64,000 nucleotides of DNA, taken from positions 2,170,001 through 2,234,000 of the forward strand of contig NZ_JARTWB010000002.1 in the NCBI RefSeq assembly GCF_031450785.1, given 5' to 3'. The translations under genes and the position numbers were made by a program. How positions within the stretch are numbered: the first letter of the stretch is position 1; the number at the start of each line of letters is the position of its first letter. Shown here piece by piece: positions 1 to 10,325 of the stretch. This DNA comes from Caballeronia sp. LZ062 (GTDB lineage Bacteria > Pseudomonadota > Gammaproteobacteria > Burkholderiales > Burkholderiaceae). Below the pieces are notes generated by a model. The model saw nothing but the letters and a program-made list of their open reading frames with translations, was not told the DNA's origin and did no database searches.

Positions 1-1
1 C

Positions 2-70
2 GCGCTCGAATTTCTGCCGCCGCTAAAAACGGCGCTCGCGCGGCAGATGATGTTCGGCCAGCGGCGCTAA
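2..70 (+). CDS. C-terminal end of a probable UbiH/UbiF-family FAD hydroxylase (partial)
   Basis: Only the last 22 codons are inside the window; the reading frame is open from the edge to TAA at 68-70. The tail is rich in Leu, Ala and Arg (FLPPLKTALARQ then MMFGQRR). Its size and its place just upstream of dusB-fis match the ubiquinone-biosynthesis hydroxylase found there in Burkholderia relatives. That identification rests on gene order and a short tail, so it is tentative; the flavin domain is outside the window. Confidence 0.4.
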   Translation, partial: ALEFLPPLKTALARQMMFGQRR

Positions 71-152
71 ATATCGGTGGCCGACGCGCGACTTATCCTC
101 TATGGCCGCGTCGGCTTTCATAGAAGATTTAAACACTTGCACGCGATTGCTC

Positions 153-182
153 TTAATTTCAGCACTCGCTTAGCGTTAAAAT
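153..182 (+). promoter_or_regulatory. Weak candidate sigma-70 promoter of dusB-fis
   Basis: The gap 71-267 before dusB contains TAAAAT at 177-182 as a plausible -10, with TTAATT at 153-158 as a poor -35 and 18 bases between. The stretch is more A/T-rich than its surroundings. Nothing else stands out in this gap. The fis-type operon is usually strongly growth-regulated in other bacteria, but I see no obvious regulator site here. Confidence 0.35.
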
Positions 183-267
183 ACGCGTTTCCCTTCCGCA
201 TTTCTGCATCCGTCTGACGCGACACGGCGCTTATTGCCGACCTTCGCCCGCTCGGTGCCTCCACGTC

Positions 268-1359
268 ATGCCCACTATCGGTCCACACGTTCTGCGCAAT
301 AACCTGTTCGTCGCTCCGATGGCAGGCGTCACCGACCGGCCCTTCCGCCAGCTGTGCAAGCGCATGGGCGCGGGCTACGCGGTGTCGGAGATGGTCGCGT
401 CGAACGCACAGTTGTGGAAGAGCGAAAAGACCATGCGCCGCGCGAACCACGCGGGCGAGGTCGAGCCAATCGCCGTGCAGATTGCGGGCGCGGACCCGCA
501 GATGCTCGCCGAAGCCGCGCGTCACAACGTCGCGAACGGCGCGCAGATCATCGACATCAACATGGGCTGCCCGGCCAAGAAGGTGTGCAACGTCGCGGCG
601 GGATCGGCGCTCTTGCAGAACGAACCGCTGGTCGCGCGCATCGTCGAGGCGGTGGTGCAGGCGGTCGGCGTCGGCCCGGACGCGGTGCCGGTCACGCTCA
701 AGATTCGCACGGGGTGGAATCGCGAGAACAAGAATGCGCTGACCATTGCGCGGATCGCGCAAGACGCCGGCATCTCCATGCTCACCGTTCACGGACGCAC
801 GCGCGCCGATCTGTACAAAGGCGACGCGGAATACGAGACCATCGCAGCCGTTAAGGCGTCGGTGAGAATTCCGGTCGTCGCGAACGGCGATATCACGACG
901 CCCGAGAAAGCGCGCCACGTGCTCGCGGCAACCGGCGCCGACGCCATCATGATCGGCCGCGCGGCGCAGGGCCGGCCGTGGCTTTTCCGCGAGATCGAGC
1001 ACTTCCTTGCGACGGGCGAGCGCATGCCGCCGCCGCGCATCGACGAGATCCAGCAGGTCATGAACGAACACCTCGAAGACCACTACGCGTTCTACGGGGA
1101 GTTCACCGGCGTTCGGACTGCGCGCAAGCACATCGGCTGGTACACTCGCGGCCTTTCCGGCGCCAACACCTTTCGGCACCGGATGAATACGCTCGACACG
1201 ACCAAAGAACAATTGTTCGCTGTCAACGAATTCTTCGACGCGCAAAAGGCGCTGTCAGACCGCCTCGTTTATGTCGACGAGGCCGGGGACGCCGACGAAG
1301 CGGCCGATGAAGAATCGTGCGGCGGACAGAACAACACAGACCGACTACTTGCCGCATGA
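268..1359 (+). CDS. dusB: tRNA-dihydrouridine synthase B
   Basis: This flavoenzyme reduces specific uridines in the D-loop of tRNA to dihydrouridine using FMN and NADPH. The 363-residue product has the Dus hallmarks: PMAGVTD near residue 17, the catalytic-cysteine segment NMGCPAKK near residue 92, LKIRTGW, the VHGRTR motif and the FMN-phosphate segment ANGDI...MIGRAAQG. The C-terminal helical tRNA-binding domain is followed by an acidic tail. Its stop codon overlaps the start of fis (ATGA at 1356-1359), so the two genes are translationally coupled, the same dusB-fis pairing known in enterobacteria. Confidence 0.96.
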   Translation: MPTIGPHVLRNNLFVAPMAGVTDRPFRQLCKRMGAGYAVSEMVASNAQLWKSEKTMRRANHAGEVEPIAVQIAGADPQMLAEAARHNVANGAQIIDINMGCPAKKVCNVAAGSALLQNEPLVARIVEAVVQAVGVGPDAVPVTLKIRTGWNRENKNALTIARIAQDAGISMLTVHGRTRADLYKGDAEYETIAAVKASVRIPVVANGDITTPEKARHVLAATGADAIMIGRAAQGRPWLFREIEHFLATGERMPPPRIDEIQQVMNEHLEDHYAFYGEFTGVRTARKHIGWYTRGLSGANTFRHRMNTLDTTKEQLFAVNEFFDAQKALSDRLVYVDEAGDADEAADEESCGGQNNTDRLLAA

Positions 1360-1589
1360 GCAGACATAACATCGAACAATGCGTCCGCCAGAGCCTCGAC
1401 AGCTATTTTCAGGACCTGGACGGCTCCAACCCGCACGACGTGTACGACATGGTGATCTCGTGCGTGGAAAAACCGATGCTCGAAGTGGTGCTCGAGCAGG
1501 CGGGCGGCAATCAGTCGCTCGCGGCCGAATATCTCGGCATCAACCGCAACACGCTACGCAAGAAGCTCCAGCAGCACGGATTGATTTGA
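1356..1589 (+). CDS. fis: DNA-binding protein Fis
   Basis: Fis is a small homodimeric nucleoid protein that bends DNA and activates stable-RNA promoters. The 77-residue product has the C-terminal helix-turn-helix with the typical sequence around EYLGINRNTLRKKL, preceded by the dimerisation helices. I chose the ATG at 1356, which overlaps the dusB stop as ATGA; a longer frame upstream adds 13 residues encoded inside dusB. The N-terminal beta-hairpin arm of the E. coli protein is shorter here, as in other betaproteobacterial Fis proteins. Confidence 0.95.
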   Translation: MSRHNIEQCVRQSLDSYFQDLDGSNPHDVYDMVISCVEKPMLEVVLEQAGGNQSLAAEYLGINRNTLRKKLQQHGLI

Positions 1590-1652
1590 TTCTTCGGACC
1601 GGGCGCGCGCCTGGTTCCGGCCTGGTTATCCTTTCTGGTTTCAGTGTTCATC

Positions 1653-3218
1653 ATGATCAAGCAAGCGCTCATCTCGGTTTCCGACAAGTCCGGCATCGTC
1701 GAATTCGCCCAATCGCTCTCGCAGCTGGGCGTCCGGCTTCTCTCGACCGGCGGCACGGCGAAACTGCTCGCGGACGCGGGTCTGCCCGTGACCGAAGTCG
1801 CCGACTACACCGGCTTTCCGGAAATGCTGGATGGGCGCGTGAAGACGCTGCATCCCAAGGTGCACGGCGGCATTCTCGCGCGCCGCGATCTGCCGGAGCA
1901 CATGGCGGCGCTTGAAAAGCACGAGATTCCGACGATCGACCTGCTCGTCGTCAACCTGTATCCGTTCGTGCAGACGGTCGCCAAGGAACAGTGCTCGCTG
2001 GAAGACGCGATCGAGAACATCGATATCGGCGGGCCGACCATGCTGCGCTCGGCGGCGAAGAATCATCGTGATGTGACCGTCATCGTCGATCCGGCTGACT
2101 ACGCCGCCGTGCTCAACGAAATGCGCGCGAACAACAACAGCGTCGGCTACGCGACGAACTTCCGGCTCGCGACCAAAGTCTTCGCGCACACCGCGCAGTA
2201 CGACGGCGCGATCACCAACTATCTGACAAGCCTCACCGAAACGCTTCAGCACAGCGAGCGCAACACGTACCCCGCCACGTTCAATCTGGCGTTCGAGAAA
2301 GTGCAAGATCTGCGCTACGGCGAAAACCCGCATCAAAGCGCGGCGTTCTACCGCGATCTTTCGGTGCCCGCCGGCGCGCTCGCCAATTACGAGCAACTGC
2401 AGGGCAAGGAACTCTCGTACAACAACATCGCGGATTCGGACGCCGCGTGGGAATGCGTGAAGACGTTCGACGCGCCGGCGTGCGTCATCATCAAGCACGC
2501 GAATCCGTGCGGTGTCGCCGTCGGCGCGAACGCGCACGAGGCGTACTCGAAGGCGTTCCAGACCGATCCGACCTCGGCGTTCGGCGGCATCATCGCGTTC
2601 AATCGCGAAGTGGACGAAGCGGCGGCGCAGGCCGTGGCGAAGCAGTTCGTCGAAGTGCTGATCGCGCCTTCGTTCAGCGAAGCCGCGCGCGCCGTGTTCG
2701 CCGCGAAGCAGAACGTGCGCTTGCTGCAAATCGCGCTCGGCGACGGTCACAACGCGTTCGACCTCAAGCGCGTGGGCGGCGGCCTGCTGGTCCAGTCGCT
2801 CGATTCGAAGAATGTGCAGCCGCATGAACTGCGCGTGGTGACCAAGCGCCATCCGACGCCGAAGGAAATGGACGATCTGATGTTCGCCTGGCGCGTGGCG
2901 AAGTTCGTGAAGTCGAACGCCATCGTGTTCTGCGGCGGCGGCATGACGCTCGGCGTCGGCGCGGGCCAGATGAGCCGCGTGGATTCGGCGCGCATCGCGG
3001 GCATCAAGGCGCAGAACGCAGGACTCTCGCTCAACGGCTCGGCGGTCGCATCGGATGCGTTTTTCCCGTTCCGCGACGGCCTCGACGTCGTAGTGAACGC
3101 GGGCGCGACCTGCGTGATCCAGCCGGGCGGCTCCATGCGCGACGACGAAGTGGTCGCCGCCGCCGACGAGCACAACGTCGCGATGCTCCTCACCGGCACG
3201 CGCCATTTCCGCCATTAA
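1653..3218 (+). CDS. purH: Bifunctional AICAR formyltransferase / IMP cyclohydrolase
   Basis: PurH catalyses the last two steps of de novo IMP synthesis: formylation of AICAR using 10-formyl-THF, then ring closure. The 521-residue product has the N-terminal MGS-like cyclohydrolase domain ([10 protein letters not shown], then [11 protein letters not shown]) and the C-terminal transformylase domain with KHANPCG and the region ending TGTRHFRH. I start at the ATG at 1653; a GTG three codons upstream (1644) is possible. It follows fis by 63 bases and ends before a hairpin terminator. Confidence 0.97.
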   Translation: MIKQALISVSDKSGIVEFAQSLSQLGVRLLSTGGTAKLLADAGLPVTEVADYTGFPEMLDGRVKTLHPKVHGGILARRDLPEHMAALEKHEIPTIDLLVVNLYPFVQTVAKEQCSLEDAIENIDIGGPTMLRSAAKNHRDVTVIVDPADYAAVLNEMRANNNSVGYATNFRLATKVFAHTAQYDGAITNYLTSLTETLQHSERNTYPATFNLAFEKVQDLRYGENPHQSAAFYRDLSVPAGALANYEQLQGKELSYNNIADSDAAWECVKTFDAPACVIIKHANPCGVAVGANAHEAYSKAFQTDPTSAFGGIIAFNREVDEAAAQAVAKQFVEVLIAPSFSEAARAVFAAKQNVRLLQIALGDGHNAFDLKRVGGGLLVQSLDSKNVQPHELRVVTKRHPTPKEMDDLMFAWRVAKFVKSNAIVFCGGGMTLGVGAGQMSRVDSARIAGIKAQNAGLSLNGSAVASDAFFPFRDGLDVVVNAGATCVIQPGGSMRDDEVVAAADEHNVAMLLTGTRHFRH

Positions 3219-3240
3219 TCGCGCCGAGTTCATTTAGTAT

Positions 3241-3280
3241 TGGCCTGTTTGCGCTCAGAGTCGCGCAAGCAGGCCATTTC
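3241..3280 (+). terminator. Rho-independent terminator after purH
   Basis: Arms 3241-3254 and 3263-3276 pair over 14 bases with one G-U wobble, leaving an 8-base loop. TTTC follows. The hairpin sits 22 bases after the purH stop and 31 bases before the ruvC start, so it separates the purine gene from the ruv genes. Confidence 0.75.
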
Positions 3281-3307
3281 AATTTGGACGAGCCGCATCG
3301 CGAACGA

Positions 3308-3850
3308 ATGAGAATCCTAGGCATCGACCCCGGCCTGCGCGTGACGGGCTTCGGCATCATCGACATGGCGGGGCACTCGCTCAACTATGTGACGAGCGGC
3401 GTCATCAAGACCGCCGACGCCGATTTGCCTTCGCGCCTGAACACCATCTTCGACGGCATTTCGACGCTGATCCGCCAGCACAACCCGGATCAGGCGGCTA
3501 TCGAAAAAGTCTTCGTCAACGTCAATCCTCAGTCGACGCTGCTGCTCGGGCAGGCGCGCGGCGCGGCCATTTGCGGGCTCGTCGCGAGCGGCGTGCCGGT
3601 CGCCGAATACACCGCGCTGCAATTGAAGCAGGCTGTTGTCGGCTACGGCCGCGCGACGAAGGAGCAGATGCAGCAGATGGTCGTGCGCCTGCTGAACCTT
3701 TCGGGCGTGCCGAGCACCGACGCCGCCGATGCCCTCGGCATGGCCATCTGTCACGCGCACGGCGGCACGGGGCTCGCGACGCTCGGCGGCATTGCGCCGT
3801 CGCTCGCGAAGAAAGGCTTGCGCGTGCGGCGCGGCAGACTCATCGGCTAA
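3308..3850 (+). CDS. ruvC: Crossover junction endodeoxyribonuclease RuvC
   Basis: RuvC is the dimeric Holliday-junction resolvase that cuts symmetrically after branch migration by RuvAB. The 180-residue product keeps all four metal-binding acidic residues of the family: Asp7 (MRILGIDPG), Glu66 (AAIEKVF), Asp138 and Asp141 (STDAADALG). I chose the ATG at 3308; the open frame begins at a TTG 24 bases earlier, which would add residues not seen in the family. ruvA follows after 24 bases. Confidence 0.97.
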   Translation: MRILGIDPGLRVTGFGIIDMAGHSLNYVTSGVIKTADADLPSRLNTIFDGISTLIRQHNPDQAAIEKVFVNVNPQSTLLLGQARGAAICGLVASGVPVAEYTALQLKQAVVGYGRATKEQMQQMVVRLLNLSGVPSTDAADALGMAICHAHGGTGLATLGGIAPSLAKKGLRVRRGRLIG

Positions 3851-3874
3851 ATCTTCTCTCACGACAACCCAAAC

Positions 3875-4456
3875 ATGATTGGTCGCATTGCCGGCGTTTT
3901 GCTGGAAAAAAATCCGCCGCACCTGCTCGTCGACTGCAACGGCGTCGGCTATGAAATCGACGTGCCGATGAGCACGTTCTACAACCTGCCGAACGCGGGC
4001 GACAAGGTCGTCCTGCTCACGCAGATGATCGTGCGCGAGGACGCGCATCTGCTCTACGGCTTTCTGACGTCGCAGGAACGCGCGACCTTCCGCGAATTGT
4101 TGAAGATCAGCGGCATCGGCGCGCGCATGGCGCTTGCGGTGCTTTCCGGCATGAGCGTGCAGGAGCTCGCGCAGACCGTGACGACGCAGGACAGCGCGCG
4201 CTTGACGCGCGTGCCGGGCATCGGCAAGAAAACCGCCGAACGCCTGCTGCTTGAACTGAAGGGCAAGCTCGGCGCCGATCTCGGCGCAATGGCAAGCGCC
4301 GCTTCACAGTCCGATCATGCGTCCGACATTCTTAATGCGCTGCTCGCGCTCGGCTATTCCGAGAAGGAAGCGCTCGCCGCCATCAAGAACGTGCCGGCGG
4401 GAACGGGCGTCTCGGAAGGCATCAAGCTCGCGTTGAAGGCGCTCTCGAAAGCCTGA
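3875..4456 (+). CDS. ruvA: Holliday junction DNA helicase subunit RuvA
   Basis: RuvA binds the four-way junction as a tetramer and loads the RuvB motor. The 193-residue product shows the N-terminal OB-fold ([15 protein letters not shown]), two helix-hairpin-helix motifs ([12 protein letters not shown] and [16 protein letters not shown]) and the C-terminal three-helix domain that contacts RuvB ([20 protein letters not shown]). It is of normal length. It sits between ruvC and ruvB; the 80-base gap to ruvB has no clear terminator. Confidence 0.97.
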   Translation: MIGRIAGVLLEKNPPHLLVDCNGVGYEIDVPMSTFYNLPNAGDKVVLLTQMIVREDAHLLYGFLTSQERATFRELLKISGIGARMALAVLSGMSVQELAQTVTTQDSARLTRVPGIGKKTAERLLLELKGKLGADLGAMASAASQSDHASDILNALLALGYSEKEALAAIKNVPAGTGVSEGIKLALKALSKA

Positions 4457-4536
4457 TTCTCCAGGCGCCTGGCGCTGTGCGCCACTAGGCCGTTCGGCCA
4501 GGTTCGCGGCGAGAAGGCTCGCTGTACAATCGACTT

Positions 4537-5598
4537 ATGATCGAAACCGACAAACTCGCCGCCGAACGCATCATCTCGGCCACGCCCGTCTCGCCGAACG
4601 AAGAAGCTTTCGAGCGCGCGTTGCGACCGCGCCAGCTCGACGAATACGTGGGGCAGGAAAAGGTGCGCGGGCAGCTCGAAATCTTCATCGAAGCGGCCAA
4701 GCGGCGTTCGGAAGCGCTGGATCATGTGCTGCTCTTCGGTCCGCCGGGTCTCGGCAAGACGACGCTCGCGCACATCATCGCGCGTGAAATGGGCGTGAAT
4801 CTGCGGCAGACGTCGGGGCCGGTGCTGGAGCGCGCAGGCGATCTCGCCGCGCTGCTCACCAATCTCGAAGCGAACGACGTACTCTTCATCGACGAGATTC
4901 ATCGGCTCTCGCCGGTCGTCGAGGAAATCCTGTACCCGGCGCTCGAGGATTATCAGATCGACATCATGATCGGCGAAGGGCCGGCCGCGCGTAGCGTGAA
5001 GCTGGATCTTCAGCCGTTCACGCTCGTCGGAGCCACCACGCGTGCAGGCATGTTGACCAATCCGCTGCGCGACCGCTTCGGCATCGTGTCGCGGCTGGAG
5101 TTCTATAACGCGAATGAGCTTGCGCGCATCGTGTCGCGCTCAGCGTCGCTTCTGAAGGCGGACATCGTGCCGGAAGGCGCGCTGGAAATCGCGCGGCGCT
5201 CGCGCGGCACGCCGCGTATCGCGAATCGGCTGCTGCGCCGCGTGCGCGACTACGCGGAAGTGAAGGCGAACGGCAGCATCACGGCGGAAGTCGCGGATGC
5301 CGCGCTGAAGATGCTCGACGTCGATCCGGTCGGCTTCGACCTGATGGACCGCAAGCTGCTCGAAGCGATCCTGCACAAGTTCGACGGCGGGCCGGTCGGC
5401 GTCGATAACCTCGCGGCGGCCATCGGCGAAGAACGCGACACCATCGAAGACGTGCTGGAGCCGTATCTCATCCAGCAAGGCTATTTGCAGCGCACGCCGC
5501 GCGGGCGCGTCGCGACCTTGCTGACGTATCGGCATTTCGGCATCGCGGCGCCGGATGGCGGGCCAATCCGCGATCTCTGGGACGCGAACAACGGCTAG
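4537..5598 (+). CDS. ruvB: Holliday junction DNA helicase RuvB
   Basis: RuvB is the hexameric AAA+ motor that drives branch migration with RuvA. The 353-residue product has Walker A GPPGLGKT, Walker B with IDEIHRL, the sensor region [10 protein letters not shown], an arginine-finger region (LRDRFG) and a C-terminal winged helix ending in the typical RTPRGR. TACAAT at 4525-4530, just before the ATG, could be a -10, but there is no good -35 and the leader would be almost absent, so I did not call a promoter. Confidence 0.97.
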   Translation: MIETDKLAAERIISATPVSPNEEAFERALRPRQLDEYVGQEKVRGQLEIFIEAAKRRSEALDHVLLFGPPGLGKTTLAHIIAREMGVNLRQTSGPVLERAGDLAALLTNLEANDVLFIDEIHRLSPVVEEILYPALEDYQIDIMIGEGPAARSVKLDLQPFTLVGATTRAGMLTNPLRDRFGIVSRLEFYNANELARIVSRSASLLKADIVPEGALEIARRSRGTPRIANRLLRRVRDYAEVKANGSITAEVADAALKMLDVDPVGFDLMDRKLLEAILHKFDGGPVGVDNLAAAIGEERDTIEDVLEPYLIQQGYLQRTPRGRVATLLTYRHFGIAAPDGGPIRDLWDANNG

Positions 5599-5601
5599 CG
5601 C

Positions 5602-6504
5602 ATGTCGGATCAGGCAACGTGGGTCACGCGCTTACGGTCGTCGATTGCAGGCGGCATCACGAGTCTCACGACAGGCAGCGGGCCGACGCTCGATTACTCG
5701 TCGCCGCCGGGCGACCCAGGCCTCTTCGGGCCGGACACCATCTGCTGGAAAGTCCACGCCGATTTCACGTCGATGATGACGAGCGGCATCAGCGCGCTGC
5801 TGCTCCAGACGCTGCATCCGCTCGCGCTCGCGGGCGTCTGGGATCACTCCACGTTTCGCACGGATATTCTCGGCCGGCTGCGGCGCACGGCGACTTTCAT
5901 CGCGGGCACCACGTTCGGCAACCGGCGCGACGCGCTCGCGCTGATCGAGCGCGTGAAGCGCATTCATCTCGGCGTGACGGGCACCGCGCCCGACGGCCGG
6001 CCATATCGCGCAAGCGACGCCGATCTTCTGACGTGGGTGCATGTGGCCGAAGTCACGAGCTTTCTCGAAGGCTATCTGCGGTATGTGAATCCCGGTCTGT
6101 CCGAGGCGGACCAGGACCGCTACTTCGATGAAACGGCGCTCGTCGCCCGTCTGCTCGGCGCCCGCGACGTGCCGACCACGCGCGCGCAAATCGACGCCTA
6201 TCTCGCCGCGATGCGTCCGCATCTGCATGCAAGCGAGCGCACGCAGGAAGTCATTCGCGTGCTCAAGAGCGCGCCGACGCCGAGCGTCGTCATGAAGCCG
6301 GCGCGCGTGCTGGTGTTCAATGCGGGCGTCGATCTGCTGCCCGGCTGGGCGCAGGAGATGCTCGGGCTTTCGTCGCTGGCGCCGATGCGGCGCGTCATCG
6401 TGCGTCCCGGCGTGCGGGCGATGGCGCCGGTCGTTCGCTGGGCGCTCGTCAACGGTATTTCGAAGCGCGCGCGCCTGAGGGTTGCCGCGAAGAAGAACGA
6501 CTAG
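5602..6504 (+). CDS. DUF2236 / MpaB-like oxygenase family protein
   Basis: The 300-residue product belongs to the DUF2236 family, which includes MpaB and latex-clearing-protein-related haem oxygenases; most bacterial members have no known substrate. Family features are the GPDTICWKVHADF start, LLLQTLHPLALAGVWDHS, the block with a candidate haem-ligand histidine (LLTWVHVAEVTSFLEGY), and a basic C-terminus. It begins 3 bases after ruvB and may be read through from it. Its 3' end overlaps the phosphatase gene on the other strand by four bases. No signal peptide is visible. Confidence 0.8.
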   Translation: MSDQATWVTRLRSSIAGGITSLTTGSGPTLDYSSPPGDPGLFGPDTICWKVHADFTSMMTSGISALLLQTLHPLALAGVWDHSTFRTDILGRLRRTATFIAGTTFGNRRDALALIERVKRIHLGVTGTAPDGRPYRASDADLLTWVHVAEVTSFLEGYLRYVNPGLSEADQDRYFDETALVARLLGARDVPTTRAQIDAYLAAMRPHLHASERTQEVIRVLKSAPTPSVVMKPARVLVFNAGVDLLPGWAQEMLGLSSLAPMRRVIVRPGVRAMAPVVRWALVNGISKRARLRVAAKKND

Positions 6505-7148
6505 GCTGTCTTGCGCAAGCTGTCGTCGGCGGTATCGGTGGCGAGATGTGAGACGTCGCCCCATGACACCACCGTCGCGTGGCCGCCGTCGTAATCCACC
6601 ACGTTGACGCTGCAATTGAGCAGCGGCCAGTTGCGCGGCGCGTCGAGCGGCAGTTTCATCGCGAACCGGTAGATGCAGTCGAGCACGCCGCCGTGCGCCA
6701 CGCACGCGACGCGGCCGCCCGGATGCGCGGCGACGATCGGCTCCATCGCGTGGATCACGCGGTGATAAAAGACGCGCAGCGATTCGCCGCCGGGCGGCGT
6801 GAAGCCCGGATCGCGCGTCTGCCATTCGACGTACTCTGCGGGAAACTTCCCGCTGATCTCGTCGCTGTCGTGGCCCTGAAACGCGCCGTAGTTGCGTTCG
6901 CGCAAGCCTTCGGACAAGCGCGGTTCGAGTCCGAGCGCATCGGCGAACGGGCGCGCTGTCTGTTGCGCGCGTAGCAGATCGCTGGTGTAGACGGCGTCCA
7001 GCCGCCCTTCCCGCGCAAGCCGCGCGCCGAGCTGTTCTGCTTGCTGCTCGCCATGCGCGGACAGCGAAATGTCGATATGCCCCTGGATGCGCTTGACGCG
7101 GTTCCAGTCGGTCTCGCCGTGGCGGATGAACACAACTTGCATCGTCAT
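6501..7148 (-). CDS. Histidine phosphatase family protein (phosphoglycerate mutase-like)
   Basis: The 215-residue product carries the catalytic RHGETDWN motif with the phospho-accepting histidine, the downstream acidic region and the second histidine in VAHGGVLD. Members include cofactor-dependent phosphoglycerate mutases and broad-specificity phosphatases; the short length fits the phosphatase branch, substrate unknown. The ATG at 7148 overlaps the dtd stop as ATGA, so it is coupled to dtd; a second ATG at 7142 is equally possible. It is the last gene of tyrS-dtd-phosphatase. Confidence 0.88.
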   Translation of the reverse strand: MTMQVVFIRHGETDWNRVKRIQGHIDISLSAHGEQQAEQLGARLAREGRLDAVYTSDLLRAQQTARPFADALGLEPRLSEGLRERNYGAFQGHDSDEISGKFPAEYVEWQTRDPGFTPPGGESLRVFYHRVIHAMEPIVAAHPGGRVACVAHGGVLDCIYRFAMKLPLDAPRNWPLLNCSVNVVDYDGGHATVVSWGDVSHLATDTADDSLRKTA

Positions 7149-7603
7149 GGCCGCACCTGCAGCCAGAACGTGACCGGCCCGTCGTTGACGAGCGACACCT
7201 GCATATCCGCGCCGAACTCGCCGGTCTCCACAATCGGATGCTTCACCCGCGCCTCGCGCACGAAGTAATCGAAAAGCCGCCTGCCCTCGTCGGGCGGCGC
7301 GGCCGGCGTGAAGCTCGGCCGCAGTCCGCTCGATGTATCGGCGGCGAGCGTGAATTGCGACACCAGCAGCACGCCGCCCGCGCGCCCCGCGCCGTCGATG
7401 TTCTGCACGGACAGATTCATCTTGCCCGCGGCGTCGCTGAAGACGCGGTACGCGAGCATCTTTCCGAGCAGCTTGTCGGCGGCGGCTTCGGTGTCGCCGC
7501 GTTCCGCGCACACGAGCGCGAGCAGGCCCGCGTCGATGGCCCCGGTCACGCGATCGCCGACGCGCACGTCCGCGCGCCGCACTCGCTGGATGAGCGCGAT
7601 CAT
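7145..7603 (-). CDS. dtd: D-aminoacyl-tRNA deacylase
   Basis: Dtd hydrolyses D-amino acids, notably D-tyrosine, from mischarged tRNA. The 152-residue product has the two active-site motifs of the DTD fold: [11 protein letters not shown] in the middle and [10 protein letters not shown] at the C-terminus, the latter providing the Gly-Pro motif that rejects L-amino acids. It starts only 4 bases after the tyrS stop, which makes biological sense because TyrRS is the main enzyme that mischarges D-tyrosine. The phosphatase gene overlaps its stop codon. Confidence 0.96.
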   Translation of the reverse strand: MIALIQRVRRADVRVGDRVTGAIDAGLLALVCAERGDTEAAADKLLGKMLAYRVFSDAAGKMNLSVQNIDGAGRAGGVLLVSQFTLAADTSSGLRPSFTPAAPPDEGRRLFDYFVREARVKHPIVETGEFGADMQVSLVNDGPVTFWLQVRP

Positions 7604-7607
7604 CCGC

Positions 7608-8864
7608 TTACGCCGTCAGCGTGATGCGCGCGAAGCGGCGCTTGCCCACCTGCACGACGAACTCGCCCGGCTCGACCTTCAAACCCTTGTCGGACACCGT
7701 CGCGCCGTCGATCTTCACGCCGCCCTGTTCGATGTTGCGCAACGCCTCGCTCGTGGAAGGCACGAGCCCCGCCTGCTTCAGCAACTGGCCGATGGCAAGC
7801 GGCGCGCCCGCGAGCGTGACGGTCGGAATATCGTCCGGCACGCCGCCCTTCGCGCGATGGTTGAAGTCTTCGAGCGCGCGCTCCGCGTCCGCGGGCGAAT
7901 GGAAACGCGCGACGATCTCCTGCGCGAGCATCACCTTGAAGTCGCGCGGATTGCGGCCGCCTTCGGCTTCCTGTTTGAAGCGCGCGATTTCTTCCATGCT
8001 GCGGAACGACAGCAGTTCGAAGTAACGCCACATCAGCACATCGGAAATGCTCATCAGCTTGCCGAACATCTCGGTCGGCTTCTCGCTGATGCCGACGTAG
8101 TTGTGCTTCGACTTCGACATCTTTTCGACGCCGTCGAGCCCTTCGAGCAGCGGCATCGTCAAGATGCATTGCTGCTCCTGGCCATATTGCTTCTGCAATT
8201 CGCGGCCGACGAGCAAGTTGAATTTCTGATCCGTGCCGCCGAGTTCGAGATCGGCGTTGAGCGCGACGGAGTCGTAGCCCTGCATCAGCGGATAGAGGAA
8301 CTCGTGAATCGAGATGGGCACGCCGCTCTGGAAACGCTTGGTGAAATCTTCGCGTTCGAGAATGCGCGCCACCGTGTAGCGCGACGCCAGCTTGATCATG
8401 CCGTCAGCGCCGAGCGGCATCGACCATTCGCTGTTGTAGCGAATCTCGGTTTTTTCACGGTCGAGCACCAGCGACGCCTGATCGAAATACGTCTTCGCGT
8501 TCATTTCGATCTGCTCGCGCGTGAGCGGCGGGCGCGTGGCGTTGCGGCCGGACGGATCACCGATGAGCGACGTGAAATCGCCGATCAGGAAGATGACCTG
8601 ATGCCCGAGGTCCTGCAACTGACGCATCTTGTTCAGCACGACCGTATGGCCGATGTGAATGTCCGGCGCGGTCGGGTCCAGCCCGAGCTTGATGCGCAGT
8701 GGCTTGCCGGTCGCCGCGCTCCGTGCGAGCTTCTGCGCGAATTCGTCCTCGATCAGCAGTTCGTCGCAGCCGCGCTTGGCGATCGCGAGGGCGGCGCGCA
8801 CGTCGTCGGTGATCGGAAAGGCCTCGCGCGAGGGCGCGGAAGAAGCGTTGGAGTCAGTGGTCAT
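7608..8864 (-). CDS. tyrS: Tyrosine-tRNA ligase
   Basis: TyrRS, a class I synthetase, charges tRNA-Tyr. From the ATG at 8864 the product is 418 residues. The HIGH signature is seen as HIGH at residues 70-73, KMSKS is in full ([12 protein letters not shown]), and a C-terminal S4 RNA-binding domain is present ([17 protein letters not shown]). The open frame runs back to a GTG at 8906, but the 14 extra residues look like leader sequence and ATG is preferred. It heads tyrS-dtd-phosphatase and is divergent from anmK. Confidence 0.96.
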   Translation of the reverse strand: MTTDSNASSAPSREAFPITDDVRAALAIAKRGCDELLIEDEFAQKLARSAATGKPLRIKLGLDPTAPDIHIGHTVVLNKMRQLQDLGHQVIFLIGDFTSLIGDPSGRNATRPPLTREQIEMNAKTYFDQASLVLDREKTEIRYNSEWSMPLGADGMIKLASRYTVARILEREDFTKRFQSGVPISIHEFLYPLMQGYDSVALNADLELGGTDQKFNLLVGRELQKQYGQEQQCILTMPLLEGLDGVEKMSKSKHNYVGISEKPTEMFGKLMSISDVLMWRYFELLSFRSMEEIARFKQEAEGGRNPRDFKVMLAQEIVARFHSPADAERALEDFNHRAKGGVPDDIPTVTLAGAPLAIGQLLKQAGLVPSTSEALRNIEQGGVKIDGATVSDKGLKVEPGEFVVQVGKRRFARITLTA

Positions 8865-9028
8865 GCTTGCGGCTTGTGATGTGGAAAGTTGCGATGGCGC
8901 CGTCACGGACGGCTTCGCGCGGAGCGCAATGGCTTGTTCAGGCTCACGATTTTACGCGATGAGGGCCGCATGCGGTCCGTTTGGCGCCATGCGCGCATCC
9001 GGCGGCGGCCGCGTGCGGTGGCTGCGTC

Positions 9029-9057
9029 TTAACGATCAGCGCGGATGCGCGGATAAT
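9029..9057 (+). promoter_or_regulatory. Candidate sigma-70 promoter of anmK
   Basis: TTAACG at 9029-9034 and GATAAT at 9052-9057 are spaced by 17 bases, giving a predicted transcript start near 9064, about 40 bases before the anmK start. The matches to TTGACA and TATAAT are moderate. On the other strand TAAAAT (plus 8949-8954) is a possible -10 for tyrS, without a convincing -35. Confidence 0.5.
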
Positions 9058-9104
9058 CGCGCGTTGATGGACGAGCGACGACGAGCATCGACGAGGAGAA
9101 GAGC

Positions 9105-10256
9105 GTGGGGAAAAAGGCCGAAGCAATCGAACCCGGCAAGGCAGACGGCGTGTACTTCGGCCTGATGTCCGGCACGAGCATGGACGGCGTGGATGGCGTC
9201 GCGGTGCAGTTCGCGGCGGGCAAGCCGCCCGTCGTGCTCGGCGAGGCGCACGTGTCCTTCTCCGAGGGCCTGCGCGATGCGCTCTTCGCGCTGCAGGCGC
9301 CCGGCGACAACGAACTGGAACGCGAGGCGCTCGCCGCGAACGCGCTCGCCACGCGCTACGCCGTGTGCTGCCACGAATTGCAGAGCGTGAGCGGCTATTC
9401 GTCGACCAAGGTGCGCGCGATAGGCGTACACGGGCAAACGGTGCGGCATCGGCCGGAAAAGGGCTACACGCGGCAGATCAACAATCCCGCGTTGCTCGCC
9501 GAGATGACGAATATCGACGTGATCGCAGATTTTCGCAGCCGCGATGTCGCCGCCGGCGGTCAGGGCGCGCCGCTCGTGCCGGCTTTTCATGCGACGATTT
9601 TCGGCGCGAAGAACGAGACGCGCGTCGTCTGTAATCTCGGCGGCATCAGCAATATCACGGTTCTGGCGGCGAGCGGCGCGGTGCGCGGCTTCGATTGCGG
9701 CCCGGCGAACGCGTTGCTGGACGAATGGGCGCACCGGCATCTGAAGAAACCATACGACGACGGCGGCCAGTTCGCGGCGCGCGGCGAGGTCAACCGGCCG
9801 CTGCTCAACGCGCTGCTGGACGAGCCTTTTTTCGATGAAGCGCCGCCCAAGAGCACCGGGCGCGATCTGTTCAATCCGGCTTGGCTGGATGCGAAGCTCG
9901 CGCCCTTCTCGGCGCTCGCCCCCGCCGACGTGCAGGCGACGCTCACCGCGCTCACGGCCGTGACGGTCGCGCGAGAGATAGAGCGCCACGCATCCGACGC
10001 CCGCGCGGTCTACGTCTGCGGCGGCGGCGCGCGCAATCCGGTGCTCATGAGAATGCTGCAACAGGCGCTCGACGAAACCGGCGTCTCGGGCGTGCCCGTC
10101 ATGACCACCGAGGCGCTCGGCGTACCGCCGCAGCAGGTCGAGGCATTCGCGTTCGCGTGGCTCGCGATGCGCTGCGTGGCGCGTGAGCCCGGCAATCTAG
10201 CGTCCGTGACGGGCGCGGCCGGTGAGCGCGTGCTCGGCGCGATCTATCCGCGCTGA
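9105..10256 (+). CDS. anmK: Anhydro-N-acetylmuramic acid kinase
   Basis: AnmK phosphorylates and opens 1,6-anhydro-MurNAc released from peptidoglycan, feeding cell-wall recycling. The 383-residue product has the family start [18 protein letters not shown], the ATP-fold motif [12 protein letters not shown], the [13 protein letters not shown] segment and the C-terminal [11 protein letters not shown]. The start is a GTG at 9105 with a purine-rich ribosome site (GAGGAGA) about 7 bases upstream. It stands alone, divergent from tyrS and followed by a shared terminator. Confidence 0.95.
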   Translation: MGKKAEAIEPGKADGVYFGLMSGTSMDGVDGVAVQFAAGKPPVVLGEAHVSFSEGLRDALFALQAPGDNELEREALAANALATRYAVCCHELQSVSGYSSTKVRAIGVHGQTVRHRPEKGYTRQINNPALLAEMTNIDVIADFRSRDVAAGGQGAPLVPAFHATIFGAKNETRVVCNLGGISNITVLAASGAVRGFDCGPANALLDEWAHRHLKKPYDDGGQFAARGEVNRPLLNALLDEPFFDEAPPKSTGRDLFNPAWLDAKLAPFSALAPADVQATLTALTAVTVAREIERHASDARAVYVCGGGARNPVLMRMLQQALDETGVSGVPVMTTEALGVPPQQVEAFAFAWLAMRCVAREPGNLASVTGAAGERVLGAIYPR

Positions 10257-10276
10257 GTTTTCTCGGCTGTGCAACG

Positions 10277-10303
10277 AAAAACGGAGCCCGAAGGCTCCGT
10301 TTC
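10277..10303. terminator. Bidirectional terminator between anmK and erpA
   Basis: The arms ACGGAGCC (10281-10288) and GGCTCCGT (10293-10300) pair perfectly around a CGAA loop. A-rich sequence precedes and T-rich sequence follows, so it can stop transcripts from both converging genes. Confidence 0.85.
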
Positions 10304-10325
10304 TACACAACCATTCGATCCGCGC

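Noticed and set aside
4525..4530. TACAAT just upstream of ruvB as a promoter.
   Set aside because: No -35 at a suitable distance, and the transcript would start almost at the ATG.
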